Origin: an uncultured Steroidobacteraceae bacterium
GTDB taxonomy: Bacteria; Pseudomonadota; Gammaproteobacteria; Steroidobacterales; Steroidobacteraceae
Assembly: GCA_955652625.1 (NCBI GenBank)
Contig: CATPBM010000015.1
Location: 1-6,681, forward strand
DNA: 6,681 nucleotides
Reading direction: 5' to 3'
Positions 1 to 5,699 of this stretch are shown piece after piece. Position numbers and translations under genes: made by a program. A model generated the notes under the pieces. The model had not been told where the DNA came from. It worked only from the letters and a program-made list of their open reading frames with translations, and ran no database searches. Position 1 is the first letter of the stretch, and each line of letters begins with the position of its first letter.

Positions 1-206
1 AAGCCGGCGTCGACGTGCTCTATGACGACACGGACGAGCGCCCCGGCGCCAAATTCGCCAAGCTCGATCTGATCGGGCTGCCTTATCAGATCATCGTCGG
101 CCCCAAGGGACTGGCGTCGGGCACGGTGGAACTCAAGACAAGGGCGACCGGCGGCCGCGAAAATCTCGCCGCCGACGCGGCGATCGCGCGGCTCGCGGGC
201 TCATGA
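1..206 (+). CDS. proS: Prolyl-tRNA synthetase, C-terminal end (partial)
   Basis: This is the 3' end of a gene entering from the left edge; the frame is open from base 3 and stops with TGA at 204-206, leaving 67 visible residues. ProS charges tRNA-Pro with proline in the cytoplasm. The visible part matches the C-terminal anticodon-binding domain: a [16 protein letters not shown] stretch, then [16 protein letters not shown], a VELKTRATG segment, and a short helical tail ending in ARLAGS. The protein ends right after this domain, with no further extension. The stop codon overlaps the lolC start (ATGA, 203-206), so the two genes are probably co-transcribed and translationally coupled. proS followed by lolC and lolD is, from general knowledge, a common alphaproteobacterial gene order. 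The catalytic domain lies outside the window, so its integrity cannot be judged. Confidence 0.93.
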   Translation, partial: AGVDVLYDDTDERPGAKFAKLDLIGLPYQIIVGPKGLASGTVELKTRATGGRENLAADAAIARLAGS

Positions 207-1471
207 TGGAAGCCTCGAAGAGCATCCGCCCGTTCGCGCCCTTCGAGTGGATGATCGCGCTCCGCTATCTGCGCGCGCGGCGCAAGGCGAGCTTTGTTTC
301 GGTCATCGCCTTTTTCTCCTTTCTCGGAATTGCGCTGGGCGTCGCGACGCTGATCGTCGTCATGTCGGTGATGAATGGCTTTCACAAGGAATTGCTCGAC
401 AAGATCGTCGGCATCAACGGTCATATTTTCCTTCAGGCCGCCGACACGCAGTTCACCGATTACGATGAAGTGGTGAAGGAAGTCGCGGCGGTGCCCGGCG
501 TCGAATTGGTCATCCCGATGATCGAGAGCCCGGCGGCGGCTTCCACCACCAGCATGGCGTTTGCCCTCGTGCGGGGAATAAGGGAGGCCGACATCAAGCG
601 CCTCCCAGGCATCGCCCGCAATGTCAAGCTCGGCACGCTTGACGGTTTCGATACGGCGGGTGGCGTCGCGATCGGCCAGAGGCTCTCCGAAAATCTCGGG
701 CTTCGCATCGGCGACAAGCTGAAAATCCTGATCGCGAACGGCGCCCAGACGCCTTTCGGCATCACCCCGCGCAGCAAGGTCTATCCGGTCACCGCGATCT
801 TTCAGATCGGCATGGCGGAGTTCGACAATCTCTTCGTCTATATGGCCTTGCCCGAGGCGCAGGGCTTCTTCAACAAGGACAATCAGGCAAGCGTCGTCGA
901 GATTTTCGTGGGCCGGCCGGAGGAGCTCGACGCGGTCAAGGGCAAGATCGACCGGGCGGTGATGCGGCCGATGATCATGACCGACTGGCGCGAGCGCAAC
1001 AAGACGTTCTTCGACGCGCTGAACGTGGAACGCAATGTCATGTTCATCATATTGACGCTGATCGTGCTTGTCGCCGCGCTCAACATCGTGTCGGGGCTGA
1101 TCATGCTGGTCAAGGACAAGGGCCGCGACATCGCGATCCTGCGCACGATGGGCGCCACGCAAGGCGGCGTCATGCGGATCTTTCTCATCACCGGTGCCTC
1201 TATCGGCGTCGCCGGAACGCTCGCCGGCTGCTTTCTCGGCCTCATCGTCGCGAGCCATGTCGAGGGGGTTCGCCAGCTTCTCAAATGGCTTTTTGATGCC
1301 AATCTGTTTCCGGCCGAGATTTACTTCCTCTCGCGCGTGCCCTCCGTGGTCGATCCTGGCGATGTCCTCACCGTGGCTTCGATGACGTTCGTTTTATCGC
1401 TGCTGGCGACGATCTATCCGTCCTGGCGCGCGGCAAAGCTCGATCCGGTCGAAGCCTTGCGTTACGAATAG
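203..1471 (+). CDS. lolC: Lipoprotein-releasing ABC transporter, membrane subunit LolC/LolE family
   Basis: This 422-residue inner-membrane protein belongs to the LolC/E family, which pulls mature lipoproteins out of the inner membrane and passes them to the periplasmic chaperone LolA. The layout is typical: a cytoplasmic N-terminus with the family's ALRYLRAR motif (residues 19-26), TM1 about 31-57, a large periplasmic domain about 58-275, then TM2 about 278-303, TM3 about 325-350 and TM4 about 384-407, ending in the family tail DPVEALRYE. The cytoplasmic [16 protein letters not shown] segment (304-319) is the coupling region that contacts Lol[12 protein letters not shown] loop (183-192) lies where E. 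coli LolC has the hook that recruits LolA. The wording of TM2 and the coupling region ([27 protein letters not shown]) is alphaproteobacterial; gammaproteobacterial LolC/E usually reads MVVTDKxxDIAILRTLG. Alphaproteobacteria usually have one such subunit, which probably does both the LolC and LolE jobs. The ATG at 203 overlaps the proS stop; a second ATG follows at 206. No clear ribosome binding site is visible. Confidence 0.94.
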   Translation: MMEASKSIRPFAPFEWMIALRYLRARRKASFVSVIAFFSFLGIALGVATLIVVMSVMNGFHKELLDKIVGINGHIFLQAADTQFTDYDEVVKEVAAVPGVELVIPMIESPAAASTTSMAFALVRGIREADIKRLPGIARNVKLGTLDGFDTAGGVAIGQRLSENLGLRIGDKLKILIANGAQTPFGITPRSKVYPVTAIFQIGMAEFDNLFVYMALPEAQGFFNKDNQASVVEIFVGRPEELDAVKGKIDRAVMRPMIMTDWRERNKTFFDALNVERNVMFIILTLIVLVAALNIVSGLIMLVKDKGRDIAILRTMGATQGGVMRIFLITGASIGVAGTLAGCFLGLIVASHVEGVRQLLKWLFDANLFPAEIYFLSRVPSVVDPGDVLTVASMTFVLSLLATIYPSWRAAKLDPVEALRYE

Positions 1472-1473
1472 CC

Positions 1474-2157
1474 ATGTCCCCTCCGGCGCTTTGCCTCGAA
1501 AAGATCGAACGCCGCTACGATCAGGCGGGGTCTCCGCTCGAAATTTTGCGCGGCGCCGATTTTTGCCTGTGGGCAGGGCAATCGGTCGCGCTGGTCGCCC
1601 CGTCCGGCGCCGGCAAATCGACGCTCCTCCATATCGCGGGCCTTCTTGAGCCGCCCGACGCCGGGGAAGTGTTTATCGCCGGCGAAGCCACCGTCCTTAT
1701 GTCCGACGACGCGCGCACCGCGCTCAGGCGCGGCGAGATCGGCTTCGTCTATCAGTTTCATCATCTGCTGCCCGAGTTCTCCGCGCTCGAGAACGTCGCC
1801 ATGCCGCTGCTGGTACGGCGCACCAGGATCCCCGCGGCGCGCTCCGCGGCGCAGGGCCTGCTCGAGCGCGTAGGGCTCGGCGAGCGGCTTGCCCACCGCC
1901 CGCACCAGCTCTCCGGCGGGGAGCGCCAGCGTGCAGCGGTGGCGCGCGCACTGGTCACGCAGCCGCGCATCGTGCTGGCGGATGAGCCGACGGGGAATCT
2001 TGATGGCGCCAACGCGCAAAGCGTGTTTGCGCTGATGCTCGAACTCAATCGCGAGCGCGGCACCAGCCTCGTGGTGGTGACCCACGACCTGAGGCTCGCC
2101 CAGCGCATGGACCGCGTGTATGAACTGGAGCGCGGTACCCTCACCGAGCGCGCCTAG
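1474..2157 (+). CDS. lolD: Lipoprotein-releasing ABC transporter ATPase LolD (apparent mosaic)
   Basis: LolD is the cytoplasmic ATPase that powers lipoprotein release by the LolC/E membrane subunits. The 227-residue frame is complete and every ABC element is present: Walker A APSGAGKST (42-50, K48), Q-loop Q94 within the LolD motif GFVYQFHHLLPEFSALENV (90-108), signature LSGGERQR (146-153), Walker B IVLADEP (D170, E171) and switch histidine H204. The ATG lies 2 bases after the lolC stop, which implies coupling; no strong ribosome binding site is seen. The first Walker A glycine is alanine, as is usual in alphaproteobacterial LolD. The oddity is that the N-terminal part (ALVAPSGAGKSTLLHIAGLL) reads as alphaproteobacterial, while everything after the LolD motif (MPLLVRRTRIP, GGERQRAAVARALV, LNRERGTSLVVVTHD) reads as gammaproteobacterial. 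Glu codons go from 5 GAA/2 GAG (residues 1-88) to 2 GAA/9 GAG (101-227). The function call is firm; whether this exact gene exists in one organism is doubtful. Confidence 0.93.
   Translation: MSPPALCLEKIERRYDQAGSPLEILRGADFCLWAGQSVALVAPSGAGKSTLLHIAGLLEPPDAGEVFIAGEATVLMSDDARTALRRGEIGFVYQFHHLLPEFSALENVAMPLLVRRTRIPAARSAAQGLLERVGLGERLAHRPHQLSGGERQRAAVARALVTQPRIVLADEPTGNLDGANAQSVFALMLELNRERGTSLVVVTHDLRLAQRMDRVYELERGTLTERA
1741..1800. other. Probable junction between alpha-type and gamma-type sequence inside lolD
   Basis: These 60 bases encode the LolD motif and Q-loop (residues 90-109), the part of LolD most conserved across proteobacteria. Upstream sequence and gene order are alphaproteobacterial in character; downstream sequence and gene order are gammaproteobacterial. 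Because both parents could share near-identical DNA here, this is where an assembler graph path or homologous recombination could join them without breaking the frame. By hand count GC is 161/240 in 1501-1740 and 258/360 in 1801-2160. That change is in keeping with a join but does not prove it, since the downstream operon sampled at 4201-4500 is 197/300. The placement comes from remembered family patterns, not an alignment. Confidence 0.6.
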
Positions 2158-2175
2158 CCGGCGGGCGGACGTTCT

Positions 2176-2697
2176 TCAGACTGACTGGGTGGCGTGGCGC
2201 GTGCGATAGCGGCTCGTCACCTGGCAGCGCCACAGCAGCTCGAGCGCTAGCCAGCCGACGATGCCGCAGACCACTGCGCAGGCGAAGCATCCCACGAGGA
2301 AGGGCTGCCATATCGGCTCAAGGCCATGACGCAGCCAGCGCCAGTCGGCGACGAAGCGGAAATGGTGGGGGGGCTCCTGCAGGATGACCGCGCCCACGCG
2401 GTACGCCAGGTAGTACAGCGGGACCGCCGTGAAGGGGTTGGCGAGCAGCCAGGTGGTGCCGTACATCACCGGGAGATTGATCCGCCAGCTGAGCGCGACG
2501 ATCACGGCAAGCAGCAGGTGCACCGGCAGTGGCACGACGCAGATGGCCAGGCCTGCTCCAAAGGCGGCGGTGACTCCGCGGCGGTGCAGGGCCCACAGCT
2601 GCGGATCGGCGATCCGCTCACCGAATAAGCGCACAGGCCAGCGGTCCCGCAGGGTCTCGGGCGCCGGGACGATCTTTTTCAGCAGCCTGCGAGGCAT
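2176..2697 (-). CDS. DUF2062 family inner-membrane protein
   Basis: This 173-residue protein of unknown function belongs to the DUF2062 family. It starts with a basic MPRRLLKKI segment, followed by a conserved DPQLWALHRRGVTAAFGAGL region (31-50). Three hydrophobic stretches are visible at about 44-70, 76-102 and 132-156. The second contains the family's hallmark NPFTAVPLYYLAYRVG (87-102). A charged and aromatic loop (about 108-126, with HHFRF and DWRWLRHG) separates segments two and three. The gene converges on lolD with only 18 bases between stops, and no hairpin terminator is evident there. It diverges from the exbB operon. In gammaproteobacteria such as Pseudomonas a DUF2062 gene commonly lies between lolCD(E) and comEC-exbB-exbD-lpxK, so it fits the right-hand block. 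A link to envelope biogenesis is suggested only by this neighbourhood. The ATG start is chosen because MPRR fits the usual family N-terminus; no clear ribosome binding site precedes it. Confidence 0.85.
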   Translation of the reverse strand: MPRRLLKKIVPAPETLRDRWPVRLFGERIADPQLWALHRRGVTAAFGAGLAICVVPLPVHLLLAVIVALSWRINLPVMYGTTWLLANPFTAVPLYYLAYRVGAVILQEPPHHFRFVADWRWLRHGLEPIWQPFLVGCFACAVVCGIVGWLALELLWRCQVTSRYRTRHATQSV

Positions 2698-2737
2698 CGG
2701 GCCAAAGACTGTACCAGAAGGCCCCGGCGGGGAAGGT

Positions 2738-2758
2738 GCGGCATGCCGCAGAGCGGCA
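2738..2758. repeat. Overlapping inverted repeats upstream of the exbB promoter
   Basis: A perfect 14-base palindrome TGCGGCATGCCGCA spans 2737-2750. Its right half pairs a second time with GCGGCA at 2753-2758, across the 3-base spacer AGA. The result is three alternating half-sites: GCGGCA (2738-2743), TGCCGC (2744-2749) and GCGGCA (2753-2758). A fourth copy, TGCCGC at 2792-2797, begins on the last base of the -10 box. The array lies between two divergent genes and just upstream of the -35 element, a usual position for an operator. It could also be a chance product of GC-rich DNA or a small hairpin. I do not recognise it as a known regulator site. Confidence 0.35.
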
Positions 2759-2764
2759 GTTGCC

Positions 2765-2792
2765 TTGAGCGCGCGCGCTCCTCCGGTATGAT
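2765..2792 (+). promoter_or_regulatory. Sigma70-like promoter for exbB-exbD-msbA-lpxK
   Basis: A -35 element TTGAGC (2765-2770) and a -10 element TATGAT (2787-2792) are separated by 16 bases. They match the consensus at 4 of 6 and 5 of 6 positions. The predicted start near 2799-2800 leaves a leader of about 35 bases before the exbB ATG. The leader holds a short hairpin, GCGGT-TTTT-ACCGC (2802-2815), of unknown significance. This is the only good promoter in the divergent intergenic region, and no other gap in the downstream operon is large enough for one, so it probably drives all four genes. Confidence 0.6.
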
Positions 2793-2833
2793 GCCGCCCT
2801 TGCGGTTTTTACCGCCTGCGGGGTCGGAAGAGG

Positions 2834-3472
2834 ATGTGGGAAATAGTGCGGGCCGGCGGTCCGCTGATGTGGCCGATCATTCTATGCTCGATCACCGCGG
2901 CGGCCATCATTCTGGAGCGGATGTGGACGCTGCAGGACAAGCGCGTGCTGCCGCAGGAGCTGCCGCAGAAAGTCTGGCAGCTGATCGAGGCCAACCAGAT
3001 CAACGACAAGGTGATCGCCGCGCTCGAGCAGAACTCGCCCCTCGGGCGGCTGCTCGCGACCGGGCTCCCCAACCGCCACCGCCCGCGCGAGATTCTCATG
3101 GAGCGCCTGGAGGACACCGGGCGCCACGTGGTGCATGAGCTCGAGCGCTTCATCAATACGCTCGGCACGATCGCCGGGGTCTCCCCGCTCCTGGGACTGC
3201 TGGGCACGGTGACCGGCATCATCCGCTCCTTCAACGCCATCGAGGCGGGCGGCATGGGCGATCCGCGCGCACTCTCCGGCGGCATCGCCGAGGCGCTGAT
3301 CTGCACAGTCGCCGGCTTGTGCGTCGCCATCCCTGCGCTCATCTTCTACCGCTACCTGCGCGGCAGGGTGGAGGGAATTGTCGTGGAGATGGAGAAGCAG
3401 GCAATCCGCATGGCGGACGCGCTCGAGGCGGCGCGGCTGCGCGAACGCCCGGCCCCCGCGGCCGTGGCATGA
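2834..3472 (+). CDS. exbB: ExbB/TolQ-family proton channel subunit (MotA/TolQ/ExbB)
   Basis: This 212-residue inner-membrane protein is of the MotA/TolQ/ExbB family. Such proteins form the pentameric ring of a proton-driven motor with an ExbD/TolR partner. It begins MWEIVRAGGPLMWPIILCSI, with TM1 at about residues 10-28, then LERMWTL and a long cytoplasmic region (about 30-107). TM2 is about 108-131, containing TIAGVSPLLGLLGTVTGII, and TM3 is about 149-173, containing GIAEALICTVAGLCVAIPAL. These two helices carry the family's conserved Gly/Thr channel residues. The C-terminus is a charged helix (RGRVEGIVVEMEKQ). The ATG at 2834 gives the N-terminus expected for this clade; the purine-rich GGAAGAGG stretch lies immediately before it. 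It is the first gene of the operon and its partner exbD follows after 25 bases. No tonB is present in the window, so it is not certain that it energises TonB; see the findings. Confidence 0.92.
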   Translation: MWEIVRAGGPLMWPIILCSITAAAIILERMWTLQDKRVLPQELPQKVWQLIEANQINDKVIAALEQNSPLGRLLATGLPNRHRPREILMERLEDTGRHVVHELERFINTLGTIAGVSPLLGLLGTVTGIIRSFNAIEAGGMGDPRALSGGIAEALICTVAGLCVAIPALIFYRYLRGRVEGIVVEMEKQAIRMADALEAARLRERPAPAAVA

Positions 3473-3484
3473 GAGCGCCAAGGC

Positions 3485-3490
3485 AGGGGG
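3485..3490 (+). promoter_or_regulatory. Ribosome binding site of exbD
   Basis: AGGGGG lies 7 bases before the GTG at 3498. It settles the start of exbD: the frame stays open upstream into exbB, where an ATG at 3378 has no family support. A GTG start here gives an N-terminus (NLKPRQHEEPEINVVSLID) of the length usual for ExbD proteins. Confidence 0.7.
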
Positions 3491-3497
3491 CTGTCAG

Positions 3498-3875
3498 GTG
3501 AATCTCAAGCCGCGCCAGCACGAAGAGCCGGAGATCAACGTCGTCTCCCTCATCGATGTGGTGCTGCTGCTGGTGGTGTTCTTCATCCTCTCGAGCCGCT
3601 TCAGCGAGGAAGGTCGGCTGCGGGTGCACCTGCCGCAGGCGAGCGCCGTGCCCACCGAAAGGGTCGGCGGCGAGCCGCTGGTGCTGAGCGTGACTCAGCA
3701 GGGGGGCTACCTCGTGAACCAGCACGAGCTCATCAATTCCAGCCCCGCGACGCTGCGCGCGGATGCGCACGCGACCCATCAGTCCGTCATCACCGCCATG
3801 GATGTGCTCGGGCGCCTCGGTTTTTCCGAGGTCAACATCGCTACGGTCAAGGAAGAGCCGGCGGGCAAGCCTTGA
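3498..3875 (+). CDS. exbD: ExbD/TolR-family motor subunit
   Basis: This 125-residue protein is of the ExbD/TolR family, the single-helix partner of ExbB. It has a short cytoplasmic N-terminus (NLKPRQHEEPEINVV), one transmembrane helix at about 17-33 and a periplasmic domain at about 40-120. The helix begins SLIDVVLLLVVFF, and D20 is the conserved membrane aspartate that carries protons (Asp25 in E. coli ExbD). The periplasmic part shows the usual LRVHLPQAS segment after the helix and a MDVLGRLGFSEVNIATV segment near the end. The GTG start was chosen for its upstream AGGGGG and for the family N-terminus. The TGA stop at 3873-3875 overlaps the TTG start of msbA. The tight pairing with exbB argues for one complex; the coupling to msbA and lpxK suggests a link to lipid A export, but that is inference. 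Confidence 0.92.
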   Translation: MNLKPRQHEEPEINVVSLIDVVLLLVVFFILSSRFSEEGRLRVHLPQASAVPTERVGGEPLVLSVTQQGGYLVNQHELINSSPATLRADAHATHQSVITAMDVLGRLGFSEVNIATVKEEPAGKP

Positions 3876-5686
3876 ACGACGCCAGCCGAGCGCTGACCGG
3901 CACCGGGAGCACACGCTCCGCGGGCAGCGGTGCGCTTGGGGCGTACCGGCGCCTGCTCGGCTATCTCGCGCCGCATCGCGGCCGCTTCATTCTCGGCATG
4001 CTCGGCGGAGTGCTGTTCTCCGCGACCATGGTGAGCTTCGCGCTGTTCATGAAGAAATTCGGCGACGGCACCATGGTCCACCAGGACCCGCGCACCATCG
4101 TCTGGGTGCCGATCGCCCTGGTGGGCCTGTTCGTGCTGCGGGGCATCGGCGACTTCACGCAGACCTACTTCATGGGCTATGTCGGCCGCCGCATCGTGAG
4201 TGACCTGCGGCGCGAGGTGTTCCGGCACATCCTGCACCTGCCGGTCGGCTACTTCGACCGCAGCTCCGCGGGCACCCTGCTGTCGCGCCTGACTTACAAC
4301 AGCGAACTGATCGGGCAGGCCACGACAGACTCGGTCAACGTCGTCCTGCGCACCACGCTGACCATCATCGGTTCCATCGCCTTTCTGCTGTGGGTCAACG
4401 CGCGCCTGACGCTGGTCGCGCTCATCATGGGCCCGCTGGTCGGGTGGCTGGTGTCGGTGATCAACCGCAAGTTCCGCCGCTACAGTCGCCGCATCCAGGA
4501 CTCGATGGGTGACGTGACGCGCGTTGCCAAGGAGAGCCTCGAAGCCCCACGCCTCATCAAGGTCTACAACGCAGAAGCGCATCTGGCCCGCCATTTCGAG
4601 GCGGTCAACGATCACAACCTGCGTTCCAACATGAGGCTGATTCTTACCCGCGGCATCTCCAATCCGGTCATACAGCTGGTGGCCGCGGTGGGCGGCGCGT
4701 TCGTGCTGTCGCTCGCGATCAGGGACGCGATCCACCAGCGTATGATCATGGGTTATCTGGTGTGCTTCGTCACCGCTCTCGTCGGCATCGCGCAGCCGCT
4801 GCGCGACCTGGTGGGCGTAGCGGGGCCGCTGCAGCAGGGCATCGCTGCCGGGCAGAGTCTGTTCGAGCTGCTCGATGAGCCGGCGGAGCCCGTCGGGGGG
4901 AGCTTCCGCACCACGCGCGCGCGCGGCGCCGTGCAGTTCGAGCATGTGTCGTTTGCCTATCCCGCGGGGAGCTCAACTGTGGCCGAGGCCGCCGGAGCGC
5001 CCCGGCGGCCGGCGGCGCTGTCGGACGTCTCGCTCGAAGTCGCCCCCGGGGAGAGCCTGGCGATCGTCGGCCGCTCCGGCAGCGGCAAATCGACCCTGGT
5101 CAATCTGCTGCCGCGCTTCTATGACGTTGGCACAGGCAGCGTGCGCATCGACGGTCGCGACGTGCGCGACTACGATCTTGCGAACCTGCGCGGGCAGATC
5201 GCGGTGGTCAGCCAGGACGTCGTGCTGTTCGACGACACCATCCGCAACAACATCGCCTTCGGGCGCGAGGTGCCCGATGCCGCCATCGAGCGCGCGGCGG
5301 AAGCGGCGCATATACTCGAGTTCGTGCGCAGCCAACCGGGCGGGCTTGACGCGTGGGTGGGCGATCGCGGCATGCTGCTCTCCGGCGGTCAGCGCCAGCG
5401 CATCGCCATCGCGCGCGCATTGCTCAAGGATGCGCCGATCCTGATCCTCGACGAAGCCACTTCCGCGCTCGACACCGAGGCCGAGCGGCATATCCAGGCG
5501 GCGCTCGCGCAGCTGGTGCGCAACCGCACGACTTTCATCATCGCGCACCGCCTGTCCACCGTGGAGCAGGCCGATCGCATCATCGTGCTCGACGGCGGCG
5601 CCATCGTCGAGAGCGGCACGCACGCACAGCTGCTGGCGCACGGCGGTCTATACGCGCAACTGCACCGGCTGCAGTTCTCCGACTGA
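3872..5686 (+). CDS. msbA: Lipid A export ATP-binding/permease protein MsbA
   Basis: MsbA is the homodimeric ABC exporter that flips core-lipid A from the inner to the outer leaflet of the inner membrane. The 604-residue protein has the full half-transporter layout. A six-helix transmembrane domain occupies about residues 37-325, with conserved stretches such as GYVGRRIVSDLRREVFRHILHLPVGYFDR. The ATPase domain runs from about 354. Visible motifs are A-loop Y363, Walker A GRSGSGKS (400-407, K406), signature LSGGQRQR (503-510), Walker B ILILDEATSALD (D527, catalytic E528) and H-loop H559. E. coli MsbA has 582 residues; much of the excess is an Ala/Pro-rich insertion of about 12 residues between Y363 and Walker A, plus a slightly longer N-terminus. 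The start is TTG at 3872, overlapping the exbD stop as TTGA; no in-frame ATG occurs before residue 43, inside TM1. The nearest purine-rich site (AAGGAAG, 3849-3855) is rather far, so expression probably relies on coupling to exbD. lpxK follows after 13 bases. Confidence 0.95.
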   Translation: MNDASRALTGTGSTRSAGSGALGAYRRLLGYLAPHRGRFILGMLGGVLFSATMVSFALFMKKFGDGTMVHQDPRTIVWVPIALVGLFVLRGIGDFTQTYFMGYVGRRIVSDLRREVFRHILHLPVGYFDRSSAGTLLSRLTYNSELIGQATTDSVNVVLRTTLTIIGSIAFLLWVNARLTLVALIMGPLVGWLVSVINRKFRRYSRRIQDSMGDVTRVAKESLEAPRLIKVYNAEAHLARHFEAVNDHNLRSNMRLILTRGISNPVIQLVAAVGGAFVLSLAIRDAIHQRMIMGYLVCFVTALVGIAQPLRDLVGVAGPLQQGIAAGQSLFELLDEPAEPVGGSFRTTRARGAVQFEHVSFAYPAGSSTVAEAAGAPRRPAALSDVSLEVAPGESLAIVGRSGSGKSTLVNLLPRFYDVGTGSVRIDGRDVRDYDLANLRGQIAVVSQDVVLFDDTIRNNIAFGREVPDAAIERAAEAAHILEFVRSQPGGLDAWVGDRGMLLSGGQRQRIAIARALLKDAPILILDEATSALDTEAERHIQAALAQLVRNRTTFIIAHRLSTVEQADRIIVLDGGAIVESGTHAQLLAHGGLYAQLHRLQFSD

Positions 5687-5690
5687 GGAA
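5685..5690 (+). promoter_or_regulatory. Ribosome binding site of lpxK
   Basis: GAGGAA begins inside the TGA stop codon of msbA (5684-5686) and ends 9 bases before the GTG at 5700. It supports that GTG as the lpxK start and ties lpxK translation closely to the end of msbA. Confidence 0.65.
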
Positions 5691-5699
5691 GTTCAAGGC

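Noticed and set aside
86..1258. Long antisense open frame opposite lolC (390 codons)
   Set aside because: Its product is Asp/His/Arg-rich with no recognisable domain, the pattern expected from the complement of a GC-rich gene. lolC on the other strand is a complete, well-conserved family member.
2158..2175. Terminator between convergent lolD and the DUF2062 gene
   Set aside because: Only 18 bases separate the stops, and neither a stable hairpin nor a T-run is visible there or in the adjoining gene ends.
2698..2720. Promoter for the DUF2062 gene on the minus strand (TACAGT at 2714-2709)
   Set aside because: A possible -10 box is present, but no acceptable -35 lies at the right distance and the leader would be only a few bases. 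It is too weak to annotate.
2802..2815. GCGGT-TTTT-ACCGC hairpin as a riboswitch or attenuator
   Set aside because: A 5-bp stem in a roughly 35-base leader is too small for a riboswitch, and neither a leader peptide nor a terminator T-run follows.
3378..3875. Longer exbD starting at an upstream ATG (165 residues)
   Set aside because: The extra N-terminus lies within exbB in another frame and has no ExbD character. The GTG at 3498 has a good ribosome binding site and gives the family's normal length.
3779..4945. Long antisense open frame opposite msbA (388 codons)
   Set aside because: It is low in complexity (Gln/His/Asp/Arg-rich), has no known motif, and lies entirely opposite conserved MsbA and ExbD coding sequence.
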